Assembly (NCBI RefSeq): GCF_040802235.1
Contig: NC_133158.1
Span: forward strand, 87,220,501 to 87,284,500
DNA: 64,000 nucleotides
Direction of reading: 5' to 3'
From: Manis javanica
Taxonomy: Eukaryota > Chordata > Mammalia > Pholidota > Manidae
The position numbers and the translations under genes were made by a program. This document shows, one piece after another, positions 1-12,915 of this stretch (positions within the stretch are counted from its first letter, which is position 1; each line of letters begins with the position of its first letter). The notes beneath the pieces are model-generated. The model had not been told where the DNA came from and made no database searches. It worked only from the letters and a program-made list of their open reading frames with translations.

Positions 1-1475
1 TACACGTGAGATCATCAGTGTTTGTCTTTGGCTTATTTCACATAGCGTAACATCCTTGAGGTCCATTCAATAAAAACTTAATTGTAGGTTTTAAATTAGA
101 GCTCAGATATTAAATTCAATAAAAGTTTACATAGCTATCACAACTAGCTATAAAAAGAAGAAATATATGTGCTCATTTTGATCAATTTTTAAAAATTATT
201 TTTAAAAAATTACTCAGTCTTTAAGTCACTGTAGGGAAATCTGGATAGTGAGTAGGTGATCTTTATTTTGTTCCCATTGATCTTTAGAAGATGAATATCC
301 TTGCCCTCCATAGTGCTTTGCGTGTTCTTAGCCTCTCAGTCATACACCCAAATTAAGTATTCCCTCTGTCCAATTCTAACCTCCCAATCAAAGTATACAT
401 ACCTGTTATATATCCACTTAGGGTTCTTTTCTAAACCATATAAACCTTATAAGTTATGGCTATGATAGGTCATAATTATGTTTCCTCAACCATGCCGGAT
501 GTACATCATTTAGAGCCCTACAGCCCAGTTTCCCAATTCACACCTGTCATCCAATATAATGTTTAATAGTCTGACTTTCTTTCTAAAGGCTATCCATATG
601 TGGATGACAAATTATATGGTCACCCTAAGAGAAGAGGACTACTTTAATAAAGGGATAATCAGTGGTAATCATCAAAGACTTGTCAATGGAGATACTTATC
701 TGAGTGTAAGAAGGGTGTGTTCAATAATACCATGTGAACAGCCATTAATTAGCTTTTATGTAGGCCTAGTCCTACATGAAATTAGTGTCAGAAATAACTA
801 CTCAGTGTTTTATGATCATTTACTCATTCTGTTTTCTCCATTGGTTAAAATAACTTTTTAAACTAAGACTGAAATCTTTTATACTAATTGTTAAAAATGG
901 ATTGTGTCATTTAATAAATTGTCTCTTAAATTCACTGAAAGCAAAAACATGCAACATTATTTTACAAATATTTGCCTCTTTTGTTACATTTCTTTAGGCT
1001 AGTTCAATTTTTTAATTAGTATGTCTCATTTATTTGTACTTTCTTATAGCATTATAACTTATGCTATATCTTCATTAGAAGCCTAATTTCCTTCTAGCCA
1101 AAGGGGTTAAGTTTTGTTTTTTTTTAAACTTCTCATGAAATTATTCATTTCATTTTCAAATACAATCATTTAGATTTTAATACTAAATATTAATTGAAGA
1201 AGATGTAGATGTTCTTTCTCCAAGCTATGCTTTCAGTAAATGGGATAATACAGCACTGCAAATGAAAATTTAAAACCAATAGATTTCCTAACTCCAGGAC
1301 TTTGCTCCTCCAGATGTGGTGGGTGAGGCCAGTGAATGGGTAGAAACAGACATGATTCTTGCTCATCTCAAAGATATAATTAAGAAAATATAGTAAAACC
1401 ATTATTCAGGAGAAAGTACACATGAAGAGATTTTGAAGGGATTATATGATAGTGATATTCTTTTCAGTTTTTTTT
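1..1475. other. AT-rich non-coding flank
   Basis: No gene, RNA or recognisable repeat family seen. The only open frames are short (100 codons or fewer), lack similarity that I can recognise, and have the base composition of random AT-rich DNA. It lies about 14 kb upstream of POU1F1. Confidence 0.6.
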
Positions 1476-1599
1476 TTTAATTGGTCAACAAACTCTCGTT
1501 CCCTTCTGCATCCCAGATTATTTAGTTATTTATTTGGGTGACGTCAGATTTGGATTTTTTAAAGTCATTTGAAAATGGCAATACCATAAGGATATTGCC

Positions 1600-1965
1600 T
1601 TAGTGGCCATGAAGACAGGTGGGAAAGCCGTCCTAATTGCTTACTGCTTTTCCTTCAGCCCCCTCTGCAGCTTTTCTAATTTGTTCTTATTGGTGCACAG
1701 CTTAAAATACCTTTCTTCCAATTCAATCACTACTCATTATTCAAGGTTGGATTCCAGTCTCAAACTCCTCATAAATAATTTTCACAATGACTTCAATTTG
1801 AGCAATATTTTCCTCTTGCAATCTCCTTTGAATACGTCTAAGAACGTAAGGGTGAAATACTTTTTAGAAATGTTCATTTACATTTTCACCTTTTCTTTCC
1901 ATCTCCTCAAGTGCTTCCATGACTTTCATGGCAAGTCTTTCTGGATTGTGTTTCCCAAAGTCTAA
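1600..1965 (-). pseudogene. Possible degenerate coding-like remnant, unidentified
   Basis: Read on the minus strand, this stretch gives a charged, helix-like peptide with stops. A run resembling PERLAMKVMEALEEMERKG is followed by a stop, and then by more glutamate- and lysine-rich sequence in nearby frames with further stops. This is what an old processed pseudogene of a coiled-coil protein would look like, but I could not name a parent gene. Chance coding potential in AT-rich DNA is a real alternative. Confidence 0.2.
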
Positions 1966-3005
1966 AGATCAAGGAAAGGGAGATGTGGGCCTTCAAACTC
2001 TTCAGGCTGAAGAGAGTCTGAAGTGGTGTTATAATTTGCAGAAGAGAGAATTTGCAAAGGCTGCCTAGTAGAACCCAAGAACCTCAGAAAGGATGAACAG
2101 AAGTGCTTGAGGAAGTTGACTATACCAGAGCTCTGCACCAAATATTTCTGTGTCTCAAACACGGCAGAACTGTAACAAAGAAGGCTTGAAGGGCCCTACA
2201 GGTCAGGACAAAAGTTGTGTAAACATTAACCAGTGCAACAAGATGATCATATCTTTGGGGACTAAAGACCCTGAAAAAGACAGAGTTGGGGATCTCCAAG
2301 AATGTCTTGTGTTAAATTTCTCATGAGCTTTCTGAGATGGGAGTCTTTGAGTTAAAAAGGACATGATGCAGAAATTAGCAAATACAGTATTTCTTCTATA
2401 GCTGAATTTATGATTAGAAATTCACACATACTTTGAAATGATTTCATAAGTCTCATAGGAAGAAATTATGCCCAATCATGATCCTTTTTTTAAAAGTAGA
2501 ACTGGTGGGAAGCATTTCCCATAAACTCTTGGTGCTTTAAGTCTCATCTTGAGGAAGAATGTGCCCCAGAGTTAGCGTTCACACCCCTCAGTGTTAATTC
2601 CGGGTCTTCTCCTCCCTCATTGTGAGAGCTCCATGAAGTCACTTTCCCTCTGGGGCTATTAGATTTGCTCTCATGTTCTCTACAACTGGGATAGGGTTGC
2701 AATCAGACTCCTTAATCCTAATTATTTTTTCCCGACCTCACCTCAGATTCGTGGGGATGAGTGGAGGTCTTTTAGAGTCAGTGCTCATTGAAGTTATGTT
2801 CTGACAGGTGATTACTGTTTTTTGAGAGAACTTTGACTTGTAGATGAGCTGTTCCCAATGTTATATGTACTGTAGTCTTTCTCAGATGCAGCAAGGAAGT
2901 GCCTCATAGACCCTGATGCCTGCAAAAGGTACAAGATGGAGCTGAGTCCTTGTGGAAGAGTAGAAAAGTAGGAAGGGAGACATGGAACAGAGGCAGTCTA
3001 AATAT
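1966..3005. other. Non-coding, unclassified, slightly GC-richer
   Basis: No exon or repeat family recognised. Base composition is a little less AT-rich than the surroundings. It could hold an old, strongly diverged LTR or DNA transposon, but no terminal repeats are visible. Confidence 0.4.
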
Positions 3006-3009
3006 CCAT

Positions 3010-3850
3010 AGACTGATATTAAAAAGAAAGATACTACCTCACACAAGTCAGAACGACCACGATCTAAAAGACAAGAAATAACAAGTGTTGGATAGGATGA
3101 GGAGAAATGGGAACCCTCCTACACTGTTAGTAGGAATGTAAATTGGTGCAACTGCCATGTAAAGCAGTATGGAATTTCCTAAAAAAAAAAATAAAAGTAG
3201 TAATACCATATGACCCAGTAACTCCACTTCTAGAAATTTACCTGAAGAAAACAAAATACCTGATTTGAAAAGATATGTGCACCCCTATGTTTATTGCCAC
3301 ATTATTTACAATAGTCAAGACAGGGAAGCAACCTAAGTGTCTATCAATAGATAAATGCATAAAGAAGATGTGGTACATATGCACAATGGAATATCATTCA
3401 GCCATAAAAAAATAGAAATCCTGCCATTTACGACAACATAGAAGGATCTAGAGGGTATTATGCTTAGCGAAATAAGCCAGGTGGAGAAAGACAAATTACA
3501 TGGTTTCACTTATTTGTGGAATATAAAAAAAAGCACAATTAACAAAGCAGCAGTAGACTTATAGACCCTGAGAAGTGATTAGTGGTGACTGTGGGGTAGA
3601 GGCTGGGGTGCAAGGAGGATAAAGGAGCACAAATTCTCAATCATTCAAGTTGGTCAAGGGGAGGTATGTAGCATGGAGAATATAGTCAATGATTCTATAA
3701 CATATTTGTATGTTGGCAGAGAGTAACTGTACTAGAGGGGTGAGGACTTAACCATATGGGTAACTGTTGAACCACTGTGTTGTATATTTGAATATAAGAT
3801 TGTATATACACAATACTTCAATGAAAATTTTAAAAATTAAAGAAAGAAAA
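3010..3850 (+). mobile_element. LINE-1 3' end (old, 5'-truncated)
   Basis: Carries the usual order of an L1 ORF2 tail: the 'acactgttagtaggaatgt' block, the 'caatggaatatcattcagcc' block, the 'gtggaatataaaa' ORF2 end, a G-rich 3' UTR, then an A-rich tail near 3,830-3,850. There are many point differences and stops, so it is an inactive old copy. Subfamily was not determined (L1MA-like by eye). Confidence 0.85.
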
Positions 3851-4585
3851 ACAAAGCAAGACACAGGCCCAATGTGGTGTCACTTCTGCCAGGCCTAGTC
3901 ACCACACCAGGGCATAATTCCTAACCTAATTGCAATTTCAACCTACCCTAGAAATGTAGATAGTCAGGAATTTTCTGGTCAGAATCAGTAAGATTATCTG
4001 TCACGTGTGCCTTCTACATCCCCATAGAACGATGCACAAGCTGCCTAATGAGACCCTTATCCTTGCCTCCTCCCACATGCATAGATAGCATTGGAATATG
4101 AATAGCATGATCTTTTAGGACACTAACTAGATGTATCCACGCCATGCTGCTTGGTGTATTGATGAACATAACTGCTTTTCTGCACGCATCCCTTACTCTA
4201 GAAAAAATATTTGAGACGTCTCCAAACTGAAGAGCTCTGGGTCAGTTTACCAAAACTCCCCCCAGGTTTTTCAGTGGTCATAATCCTTGGTAAGACTAAA
4301 GTCTCTTAAATATAACAGTTGTGTTGGTTTCAGTCAACAGCCCCAAACCAGAGCTGCCTCTAAAGGTTTATTTCCTTTGAGCATCCCTACCCACACCAGC
4401 TACCATTCTATTACTTCCTTTACTCCAGACGTCTTTAAAAATAGTTTCAGCCTCCAATTTCTGATCTCCCTTTTACTCCATTACTGAGTAATCTGTATTG
4501 GATAACTCTTGATTTTTCTTGCCCAATGCCTTTATCTTCTTCTTTAATTAAAACTCAATATTTGTTTGGGTGGCTATACCTTCTG
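3851..4585. other. Non-coding spacer, nothing recognised
   Basis: Between the L1 tail and the microsatellite cluster. No open frame longer than 66 codons and no repeat family that I recognise. Confidence 0.5.
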
Positions 4586-4589
4586 TTGG

Positions 4590-4722
4590 AAAAGAATATA
4601 TATGTATATCTATATATATATATACTCATTATATTATTATATAATACATGAGTGTGTGTGTGTGCCATATATATTGTATATTTTACTTTTATACACACAT
4701 AAACACACACACACACACACAT
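4590..4722. repeat. Interrupted (TA)n / (TG)n / (CA)n microsatellites
   Basis: Short TA tracts, a TG tract near 4,651-4,664 and a CA tract near 4,703-4,721, separated by unique AT-rich bases. The apparent open reading frames on both strands here are translations of the dinucleotide runs. Confidence 0.9.
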
Positions 4723-4874
4723 TAAATGGGGGGCAACTAAACCCAATGTCCTATTACTTAGTCAGATATTTCCCTTACCATACCAGCAACACAGGTGTGG
4801 TGTAGATTCACTAATATATTTACTCATGTTTATTTCTATTATCTGGAGATTTGTTTGTTTCTTTGTCTTTCTTT

Positions 4875-4974
4875 CATTTTTTGTCTTCCTTCCTCCTTCC
4901 TTCTTCCTTCCTTCCTTCCTTCCTTCCTTTCCTTCCTTCCTTCCTTCCTTCCTTCCTCCTTCCTTATTTTCGTA

Positions 4975-5030
<56 letters not shown>
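4875..5030. repeat. Composite (TTCC)n polypyrimidine tract followed by (TA)26
   Basis: A pyrimidine-only TTCC/CTTC tract (about 4,884-4,966) is followed after about a dozen bases by an uninterrupted TA run of 26 units (4,979-5,030). The long apparent ORFs rich in Leu-Pro-Ser-Phe or Tyr-Ile here are repeat artefacts. Confidence 0.95.
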
Positions 5031-5032
<2 letters not shown>

Positions 5033-8000
5033 AACCTTACTTTATGCACTATTTCCATTTGTGGTGGAAAATTTTGTAGGTTATATGTGTGCCATTTTTC
5101 CAGAACTAAAATTACTAAATCCGTGTGTTTATGGTGACTTTGATATAAAGACCCTTTTTATGTGTATATATAGCCAAATCTGCACATCTCTTCCTAAAAT
5201 AATCCTTTTATTTTTCATTAAAAGTCAGTTTCCATCATGAGACAAGATAATCACCTATTATTTGTATGACTGCACTTTAAAAAAATAGCAGACACTTTAA
5301 TCTATGTTTACTTCTTTGATATATGCTTGGAAGCAAAGCTTTATTCCAATGTTTTTTCAAAAGTAAACCAAGTGTCATAGGACCATTTATTAAATAAGTT
5401 TGAATTTATTCAATAATGCTTTGTTTTCCTACTGTTTCTTTAAAGACACCTTTATCAAAAATAAAATTCTCACATTGAAATATATATATATAAATGATTT
5501 TGTAATTATTAGTAAAATTGACAAATTATTCTAAGTATGAAATGTTAAAAATGACTTGGTTAGAAAACAATTCCATTATAATGTTTTTAGGTCAAAATCT
5601 TGCCTTCTCTGTCTTATGTTTCAAATTGTTACAAGTGACCTTTTACAGGTGCTGGACATTGGTTTGAATATGCTGATGAAATCACTTGGCTTGCAAGATG
5701 TTTGATAGAAAAATGAAACCTTAAACTACCAACTGTGTTTGAACAGATGATGTTTTTCTGCCTAATACACCAATATTCATTAAACAGAAGTATGTGTCCA
5801 AAGTTCAGGTATGAATAAAAATGAAATGGATTTTCTGGGTGCTCACATGTTAATCTCCATTAGGTCATCATTTCTCAGTACCGCTACAATTTGTACTTTC
5901 TTCTTTCATATAAAAGAGACAATTAAAATATTACAAAGCCCTCATGAACTCTAGAGAACTTTTGTTCTCATTACTAATCATTTTTAACTGGAATTCTGTA
6001 GTTAGCCTTACAAACTTGCATAACCGACTAATTCTAGGAACTTGCTCTATTCCTATTTTCATCCTTCTTATATTCCTAAATTTTCACTCCAGGTTATAGA
6101 TATCAAGTAAAAGGAGTAGAGAAACTAAAAAGAGTAAGAAGACAAAATTATTTATAATATTTTACATTGTGTTTATTATTTGTCATAATGAACTGTATCA
6201 TATGATGTGGTATATTTTGCTTTTATATTATCACATGAGAAATATGACCAACATTCCCTGCTCTGTATATCCCGTGCCTGCTCCTACCTACCATTGCATG
6301 AGATTCCCAGTGGGTCTTTGCGCACATGGTGTATGACTAATCCTCTCTGGTGGATTAATCTTCCTTCCTGATTCCCTCTTATTTATCCCCTTCTCTTTTT
6401 CCTTCACCCTTTTCAACCACTTTAATCTCTTGAAAAACATAGACAGTTAAAGTAAGACAAGAAACATGTTTATTTCAGCACATATCAACTAGTCAATGCA
6501 TATGTTTAAAAGGAATGTATTTTGCAGAATATTTGTCATGTTTTTTATATTTTGTAAATAGTATCAATATTTTAATCATTCATCACTCATTACTTCTGAA
6601 TCACTGTTTCAATATTTCATTAGAAATATAATTATTATGTTCAGTATACTATATAATGTTTTAGAAAGTGATCTTATAGAGTGAAGTAATTAGGCAATTC
6701 TGGTCAGATTCAATTTTATATTTCATCAGATGACTACTAAAACTCACTTTTAGATTTTCATTTATCCATAGTATTTTAAAAACATCAATGTCATTGGTTT
6801 TATGACAAAAATTGATTTTATTTATTTTGTGTTCAATGTTGTTGTCATAAACATTGTCACTTCAGTTCATTGTTTTATTCAGATTGATTATAATCCTTTA
6901 ATTCAGCATTTAGCTTATCTACTTTTAAAAAATTCTGACAAAACACTTTGTTTACACCCCACATGTTCTCTGAGAACCGTGGGAAGAACAGCTTTATCCT
7001 CAGAGATAGTTCCTTTCTACAATGTACAACAGAGTGGTTTTCATTTGCAGAATCAATCTAGTACAAGGCAGGTGTCTCAGTGAAATAAATTCTAATTTTA
7101 TTTACCCTGTATTGAACCCTTCAGTTTTTCTTAAACTCCTAGGCTCCTATCAAGAGTAATGTAATTACTTTTGGCTTTGTTCAGAGGGCTAAGATCTAGA
7201 GAGCTAATTAATCATCATAATTAATTATATATAATTAATATGCATTTAATGATTAATTTTATAATTTTTGTATCTCTATATATATGAAACACACATGCAC
7301 ACCACATATGATTAATTGCCATTATTTAGGACATGAGGAAGTACTCTCCTATAAATTGTCTTAATCTGTTCTCTCCATTTTCCTCTGCAGAGATAAATGT
7401 GTTCTAGTTACTTAATAAAGACACTTAATACAGAATTAAACTTCAGTTTACCTCCACAGATTTGTTCAGTTACTACACTGAAAGAATTCTAGCACTTGGA
7501 GAGTTTAAGATTTTCAAAGTAAGTACAAGTAAGAATATTTAGATATTTCTGTGATAATAACACTATAAGAAATATAAAAAATATTTTCAACTATAGAAAT
7601 GCAATAAATTTATATTTAATAAATCATATATCTAATGATGTTGGGAAAATACAGGACAGAATTTAACAAAATCACTTGGAGATAATTAAAATTACATTCA
7701 TTTAAAAAGAACTGATGGACTAACAAATTTCAAAGCAGCACAAACAGGTCACAGAGTAGATGTTCAATAAACAATAATCAAATCTGAATTAAATTAGAAA
7801 TAACTGTATTATTATTAATGCAAAAGAATGTTCTTTTCGAATAATTGGGCACTAAACAGTATTGTGTGCCTACCTTCTAAGAACAGCCCTCAATACTTTC
7901 TTAAATAATATTCCCCAGTAACTGGAAATTTGCAATACATTTAGCTCTGCCACCACTTAGTTCTCCTATGTCCATCAAGCCATTCATTTTTTCCCCCCAT

Positions 8001-8600
8001 TTTAATCATTAATTAAGATTTAGCCATATCTGACTTGGAATAGTTTAGATGTAGGGAAGTTTAGGTAATTAGATCTTCTGTTCCTCAAATGATCACACAG
8101 AAATTTTGAAACACTTCTCTGTTCACAACATTTCTGCATGTTAAGTAGGAAATATGAAAACAACATAATTATACTTTTAAACATGGTAGTAAAAATTATA
8201 AATTACACTTTCAAATAACATGGTAGTAAAAGAAAAAGGTGATAAGCAGAAGGGGATACAATACAGCTTTTTACAATAGGTTGTCTTAAAGCACTGCCTA
8301 GTATGAATCCATCTTCTGAAAACCTTCTAATTCTTCACTGTGATCTGTGTAATAAGTCTTGCATACCTTTTATGATTTTTTTTTTACAAAACATTGTGAA
8401 TTACAAAGAAATGACTAACTTGTTAACATACTCTGGCCTCCCTCAGAAACAGTACAAAACAGTGAGGCAATCCCAAATAATCAAACATAGCCTTTGATCT
8501 CTATCAGAGGAAATGAAACACCTTTCTTTATGCCACTTTGTACCCCTGTTTACCTTGTCTCCCTTCTACAACCCCTACATTAGATTATCTTGTGTCATGA
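5031..8600. other. Long AT-rich non-coding stretch
   Basis: No exon, RNA gene or clear repeat family recognised. Contains local AT-rich palindromic sequence around 7,200-7,260 (repeated TTAATTA and ATTAAT words), which may be chance. Strongly diverged ancient repeats may be hidden here. Confidence 0.5.
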
Positions 8601-8689
8601 ACTAAGCCATAGACAGATGATTATAATTAAATAATGTCACTGCAGTAACTAAGGAAAGCATGCTGTTTCTTTCATCTTCAGAGATGCCT

Positions 8690-9460
8690 AAATGAAAAAA
8701 AAGTCAGACTCACTCGGCACAATATCAATTAATTTGCTGTGTTCTGTATTCACTTCTTGTTACACCATATGATATCCCTGTGTCACCCAGTAAGACTACT
8801 CAGGAGTTAAACTTTTTTTTCCACCATGAGTTTAAGGAGTAGAAATATAACTTCTAACTCAGCTTCAAATAGCAAACATCTTTTGTGAAAGATTTATACA
8901 CTTCAAAATGCGCTCCCAGGCATCATGTATTAATGCTGTCTAATGAAACTCGGAGCAAAGAGGTTTTCTAATGAAATTTCAGGTGCAGCAGTCCATTGTT
9001 TAGACAAGATTTACTCTATTCAAGAGACAAATGATAAATCTACCCATGAACAATAGTACACAGTGATACGACCCTTATGGGCAAGCCACATTCCTAAGTC
9101 AATGTCTCACCTTGACATTTATTTTCCATAAGTAACAAGTTTACCCTTTACACAGCATTAAGAGAGCATTCATCTTCAGCAAGGTTGCAAGCCATTGACA
9201 TTATCTCTTCCTTGGGTAATAAAGAACCTTGATTTCTGGATACAAAAGAATTTAAGCAAGAATGAACTGAGTAATGCGCACATTCATTGCTACTTTCACA
9301 ATCAATAGAGCCCGGCATGACATGCATGACTAATGTCTGCTTTAAATAATGTCTGATCCAGTGTGGCAGAGTTCCTTTTCAAGCCATATGGCTGTATGAT
9401 CTTTTCCTTAAAAACTGCTTTGAGTAAAATTTATCATCTTTTCAAAAGTTATGAGTTGTG
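8690..9460. promoter_or_regulatory. Candidate distal POU1F1 enhancer (inferred)
   Basis: Seen: a stretch of about 770 bp free of recognisable repeats, with more even base composition than its flanks and a dense set of homeodomain-type words. These include several TAAT cores near 8,930-8,980, an AATGAA/TTCATT dyad (9,261-9,266 and 9,283-9,288) with TAATGCGCA between the arms, and a tandem ATGACATGCATGAC at 9,317-9,330. Known: Pit-1 transcription in rodents depends on upstream enhancers about 8-10 kb away that bind PROP1 and Pit-1. Inferred: this stretch, about 5.6-6.3 kb upstream of the TATA box, may be such an element. No conservation alignment could be made. Confidence 0.35.
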
Positions 9461-9547
9461 GGAATACTACATTTTATTGCCACTTAGACTAACTGAATAA
9501 ATTAATTTTGATTCATGTTCATATCCTGGTGGGAATCCCCCATCTTA

Positions 9548-9665
9548 ATTCCTTCTCTCTCTTTCTCTCTCTCTTTATAGACATACATAAAATATATATA
9601 AAATATATAATTTATAATATATACTATATTTTATATACTTGTAATATGTGATACTTATATATAGT
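9548..9665. repeat. (CT)n and AT-rich low-complexity tract
   Basis: A CTCTCTTT tract near 9,553-9,577 is followed by about 85 bases made almost only of A and T. Confidence 0.8.
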
Positions 9666-10054
9666 ACCCACAAATTCAAAGTAATTTGAATTGAAGTTGG
9701 TAAAGAAAGAATTATTAACATCAGTAGAACACATTATTGAATGGGGTTATATTATTCAACAGTGCTGGTCCAGCGCCCCACAAGAAAGATATGTAATGCC
9801 TATATTATTCATATAATATACCTGGGTACTAATACAGGTTTATACAGATATCCAAATGCTGAAAAGATGAGAACATCTTTTTGAGAATTTGCTTTTCTCC
9901 CATATTTTCTCTCTAAAGCTACATGACAAACAAAAAGTCTACATAAAGATACATAGGAAGAGACACAGAACTAGAATTAGAGAAATCTCAATATCAGTAT
10001 ACTTTTTCCTTATACAAGAAAAGGCAATATTATATAGCTTGCTCAGGCTTTAAA

Positions 10055-10225
10055 TGATTCCATACCAGCTCCACTACTTAATGTATGGCTTTTGGTAAGT
10101 CTTAAACCTATGACTCAGTTTCCCAGTCTGTAAAATGGTGCCTACCTCATGAGATTAATGTGAGGATCAGATGAAATCATACCCATAAATCACATAGACT
10201 TAAGAAGCACAATCACTTATTATTA
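10055..10225 (+). repeat. MIR SINE fragment
   Basis: Matches the MIR core: 'gactcagtttcccagtctgt' followed by 'aaaatggtgcctacctcat' and a 'gtgaggatcagatgaaat' block, in consensus order on the + strand. An ancient mammal-wide SINE, strongly diverged. Confidence 0.85.
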
Positions 10226-10234
10226 TAAAAATGA

Positions 10235-10432
10235 ACTTTTTAATAATATTGAGAATTTATTACATGCCAGGCATTGTTCTAAATGAAATGATTATCAGTA
10301 TCATCTCTATTTTACAGATGAGATAAACTGAGATGCTGAAAGGTGAAGTTACTCCCAATCCCTGCATAGCTATTAAGGTATAAAGCTTGAATTTAATCCC
10401 AAACAGTTTGGCTCCAGAATCTCTCTATATGC
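10235..10432 (-). repeat. MIR SINE fragment, inverted relative to its neighbour
   Basis: Reverse-complement MIR blocks: 'ttacatgccaggcattgttct', then 'ttttacagatgag', then 'tttggctccagaatct'. It lies head to head with the + strand MIR just upstream, so the two could fold back weakly on each other. Confidence 0.85.
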
Positions 10433-11785
10433 TGAATAATTATGCTATACTTTTAAACTCAAGTAAAAATGTGGAAAAGTTAAAAAACATATAGATGTGA
10501 AAAAGAAAAAAATATTTCTAATATCTTGAGATAGATTTGAATATTATTTCTTAGAAGCATTTTTCTACCTTTATAGATTTTTCTTAAAATGCGATCATTT
10601 TGTCAAAACACATTGTATTTTTTAAAAAAGTAATCCTTTACTTACTTGAAGAAATTGAATGAACCAGACTAACAAATGTACCTCAGACTTCTGCTATATT
10701 TTATTTTATTAACTTAACCTGAAATAGGTTTTTCTTCTTTTTTCATCTGATGGTTTTCAAATTGTGCTACAATTTTCATTAGAATGTAAGCAATTATAAA
10801 TGAACTCCAGAAACATATGGATGTGCAGCTTAAATGTCAACAGGAGTTTTGTGGGGGCTCCAAACTCACTAAAAACAAAAACAAAACTAAGGATATGACA
10901 GAATTTTAAAACTTACAACCATTAACAAATGCACAAAAGAAAAGGTCAATATATTTAGCTCAAACATAAAATATTATGTATGTCACTGTCTGATATATTC
11001 AAAAGACAAGCAAGAAGTTAGGAAAGTTTTAATTATAAAATGTTGAAAGCAATTAAAATTAATATTCTTAACATATCTTTAAAACATATGGATAATAAAA
11101 CAAGGATATTAAAGGGCAAAAACACTGTTAATTAATGAAACAATAAATACAAATAGCTATTGTAGATATGAAAAGATAGCATAGTAATAAAAATGCTAAT
11201 TAAATTAATAAAATGCCATTGTCTTAACAGACTGATATAGCCTCAGGTTTTATTACCAACATTGGGAATGCAAGAAAATGTCAGTTTTACTCTCTTGTGC
11301 TATTGTAAATTGGCAGAACAGCATGAATCACATTTTAAGGATGTCTTCCCAGATAAGTCTATCCCTCTTTGTCTACAAATAACTGGATACTTCCTGTGAA
11401 AACCAATCCATTCACAAGTGTGGGCACTGAGAACCATGTTGTGCATCTGGAACACATCAAGAGCCATGGCCAATCATAATGTTTCTCTCATAAATGTAGA
11501 CTCAGAAGCAGCAAGTGATTTCTTTGCCTGGTTAAAAGCCTAAGGCATGATCTGGAGAGCTGTGCAGTGGCCATAGATGGAGAATCCAACAGACTGTTTA
11601 GCTGAGAGTAAGAGAAGTGAGAAACACAGGGAAAAAGAAATAGAAGCGTCAGAGAGATATGGCCAATGACTTTTCATTTCTTATTCAGTCTCTGCCTATG
11701 GCCTGACATTCTTCTTTTCTGTGTTTCAAGAAACCCCTAACTCTCCTAACAATAGGGAACTATTTTTTGCTCAAATTGCTCCTAA
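10433..11785. other. AT-rich non-coding stretch
   Basis: No exon or repeat family recognised. 11,330-11,700 is less AT-rich but has no frame or motif that I can assign. Confidence 0.5.
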
Positions 11786-11789
11786 TATT

Positions 11790-12915
11790 TAGACTGAACC
11801 TGAGCAAATTGTTTGTAAAAGCAATTTGGAAGACAAGTCACAGACTTGGAGAAAATATTTGCAGCAGACATACCTGATAATGGACTGTTATCTAAAGCAT
11901 ACAAAGAACCCTTTAAACTCAACAGTAAGAAAACTAACAACCTAATTTTAAAATGAACAACCATTCACTAAGGAAGATACATGGATAGCAAATAAGCATG
12001 TGAAAAGATACTCCATGTCATACGTCATTAGGGAGTGAACAATTAAAACAACAAGATACCACTGCACACCTACTCGAACAGCTAAAACCCCAAATACTGA
12101 CAACACCAAATGCTGCCAAGGATGTGGAGCAACAGGAACTCTCTTTCATGGCTGGTGTGAATACAAAATGGTACAGACACTTTGGAAAGACAGTTTGCCA
12201 GTTTCTTACCAAACTAAATAAACATTTACCAAATGATCCAGCAATTGTGCCCCTTGGTATTTACCCAAAGTAATTGAAAATTAACGTCTACACAAAAACC
12301 TGCACACAGGTGTTTTTAGCAACTTTATTGATAATTGCCGCGATGGAGAAACAACAAGATGTCCTTCGGTATGTGAATGGATAAATAAACTGGGGTACAT
12401 CCCCACATGGAATATTATTCAGCACTAAAAATAAATGAGCTATCAAGCCATGAAAACACCTGGAGGTACCTTCAGTGCACCTTGTAAGCAAAAGATACCA
12501 ACCCGAAAAGGCTACATACTGTGAGATTCCAACTAGAGCATATTCTGGAAAAGGCAAAACTATAGATTAGGAAAAGATCAGTGGTGCCAGGGGTTAGGAA
12601 GGACAGATGAATAAACAGAGCACAGAGAATTTTTAGGGTCAGATGTCATGTAATGGTGGGTACAAGTCATGATACATTTGTCAAAACCTATAGAATGTAT
12701 AACAAAAGTGAACTCTAAATGCAAACTGTGGGCTTTGGGTGCTAGTGATGTGTCAATGCAGATTCATCAGTTTTAACAAATGTACCACTCTGGTGGGGGA
12801 TGTTGATAGTGGAGAGGACTGCGTGTTGGGGGACAGGGAGTATATGGGAACTCAGTACCTTCTGCTCAATTTTGCCATGAATCTTAAACTGCTCTTAAAA
12901 AAAAAGTATTTTTTT
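11790..12915 (+). mobile_element. Old LINE-1 3' end
   Basis: Colinear with an L1 ORF2 tail: 'ttggagaaaatatttgcag', 'gaaaagatactccatgtcat', 'ccaaggatgtggagcaacag', 'gaatattattcagcac' and 'tggtgccaggggttagg' occur in order, followed by a 3' UTR and a short A run at 12,899-12,905. It is interrupted by stops in all frames. The apparent minus-strand ORFs across it are shadows. Confidence 0.85.

Noticed and set aside
4795-5240. Overlapping ORFs of 94 and 129 codons on + and 64 on -
   Set aside because: They translate the TTCC and TA microsatellites (Leu/Pro/Ser and Tyr-Ile repeats); no gene features.
7195-7262. AT-rich palindromes (TTAATTA words) as homeodomain sites
   Set aside because: The stretch is nearly pure A/T, so such words are expected by chance, and nothing else supports a function.
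10055-10432. Inverted MIR pair as a hairpin RNA gene
   Set aside because: The two copies are strongly diverged and pair only in the core; no sign of a defined precursor.
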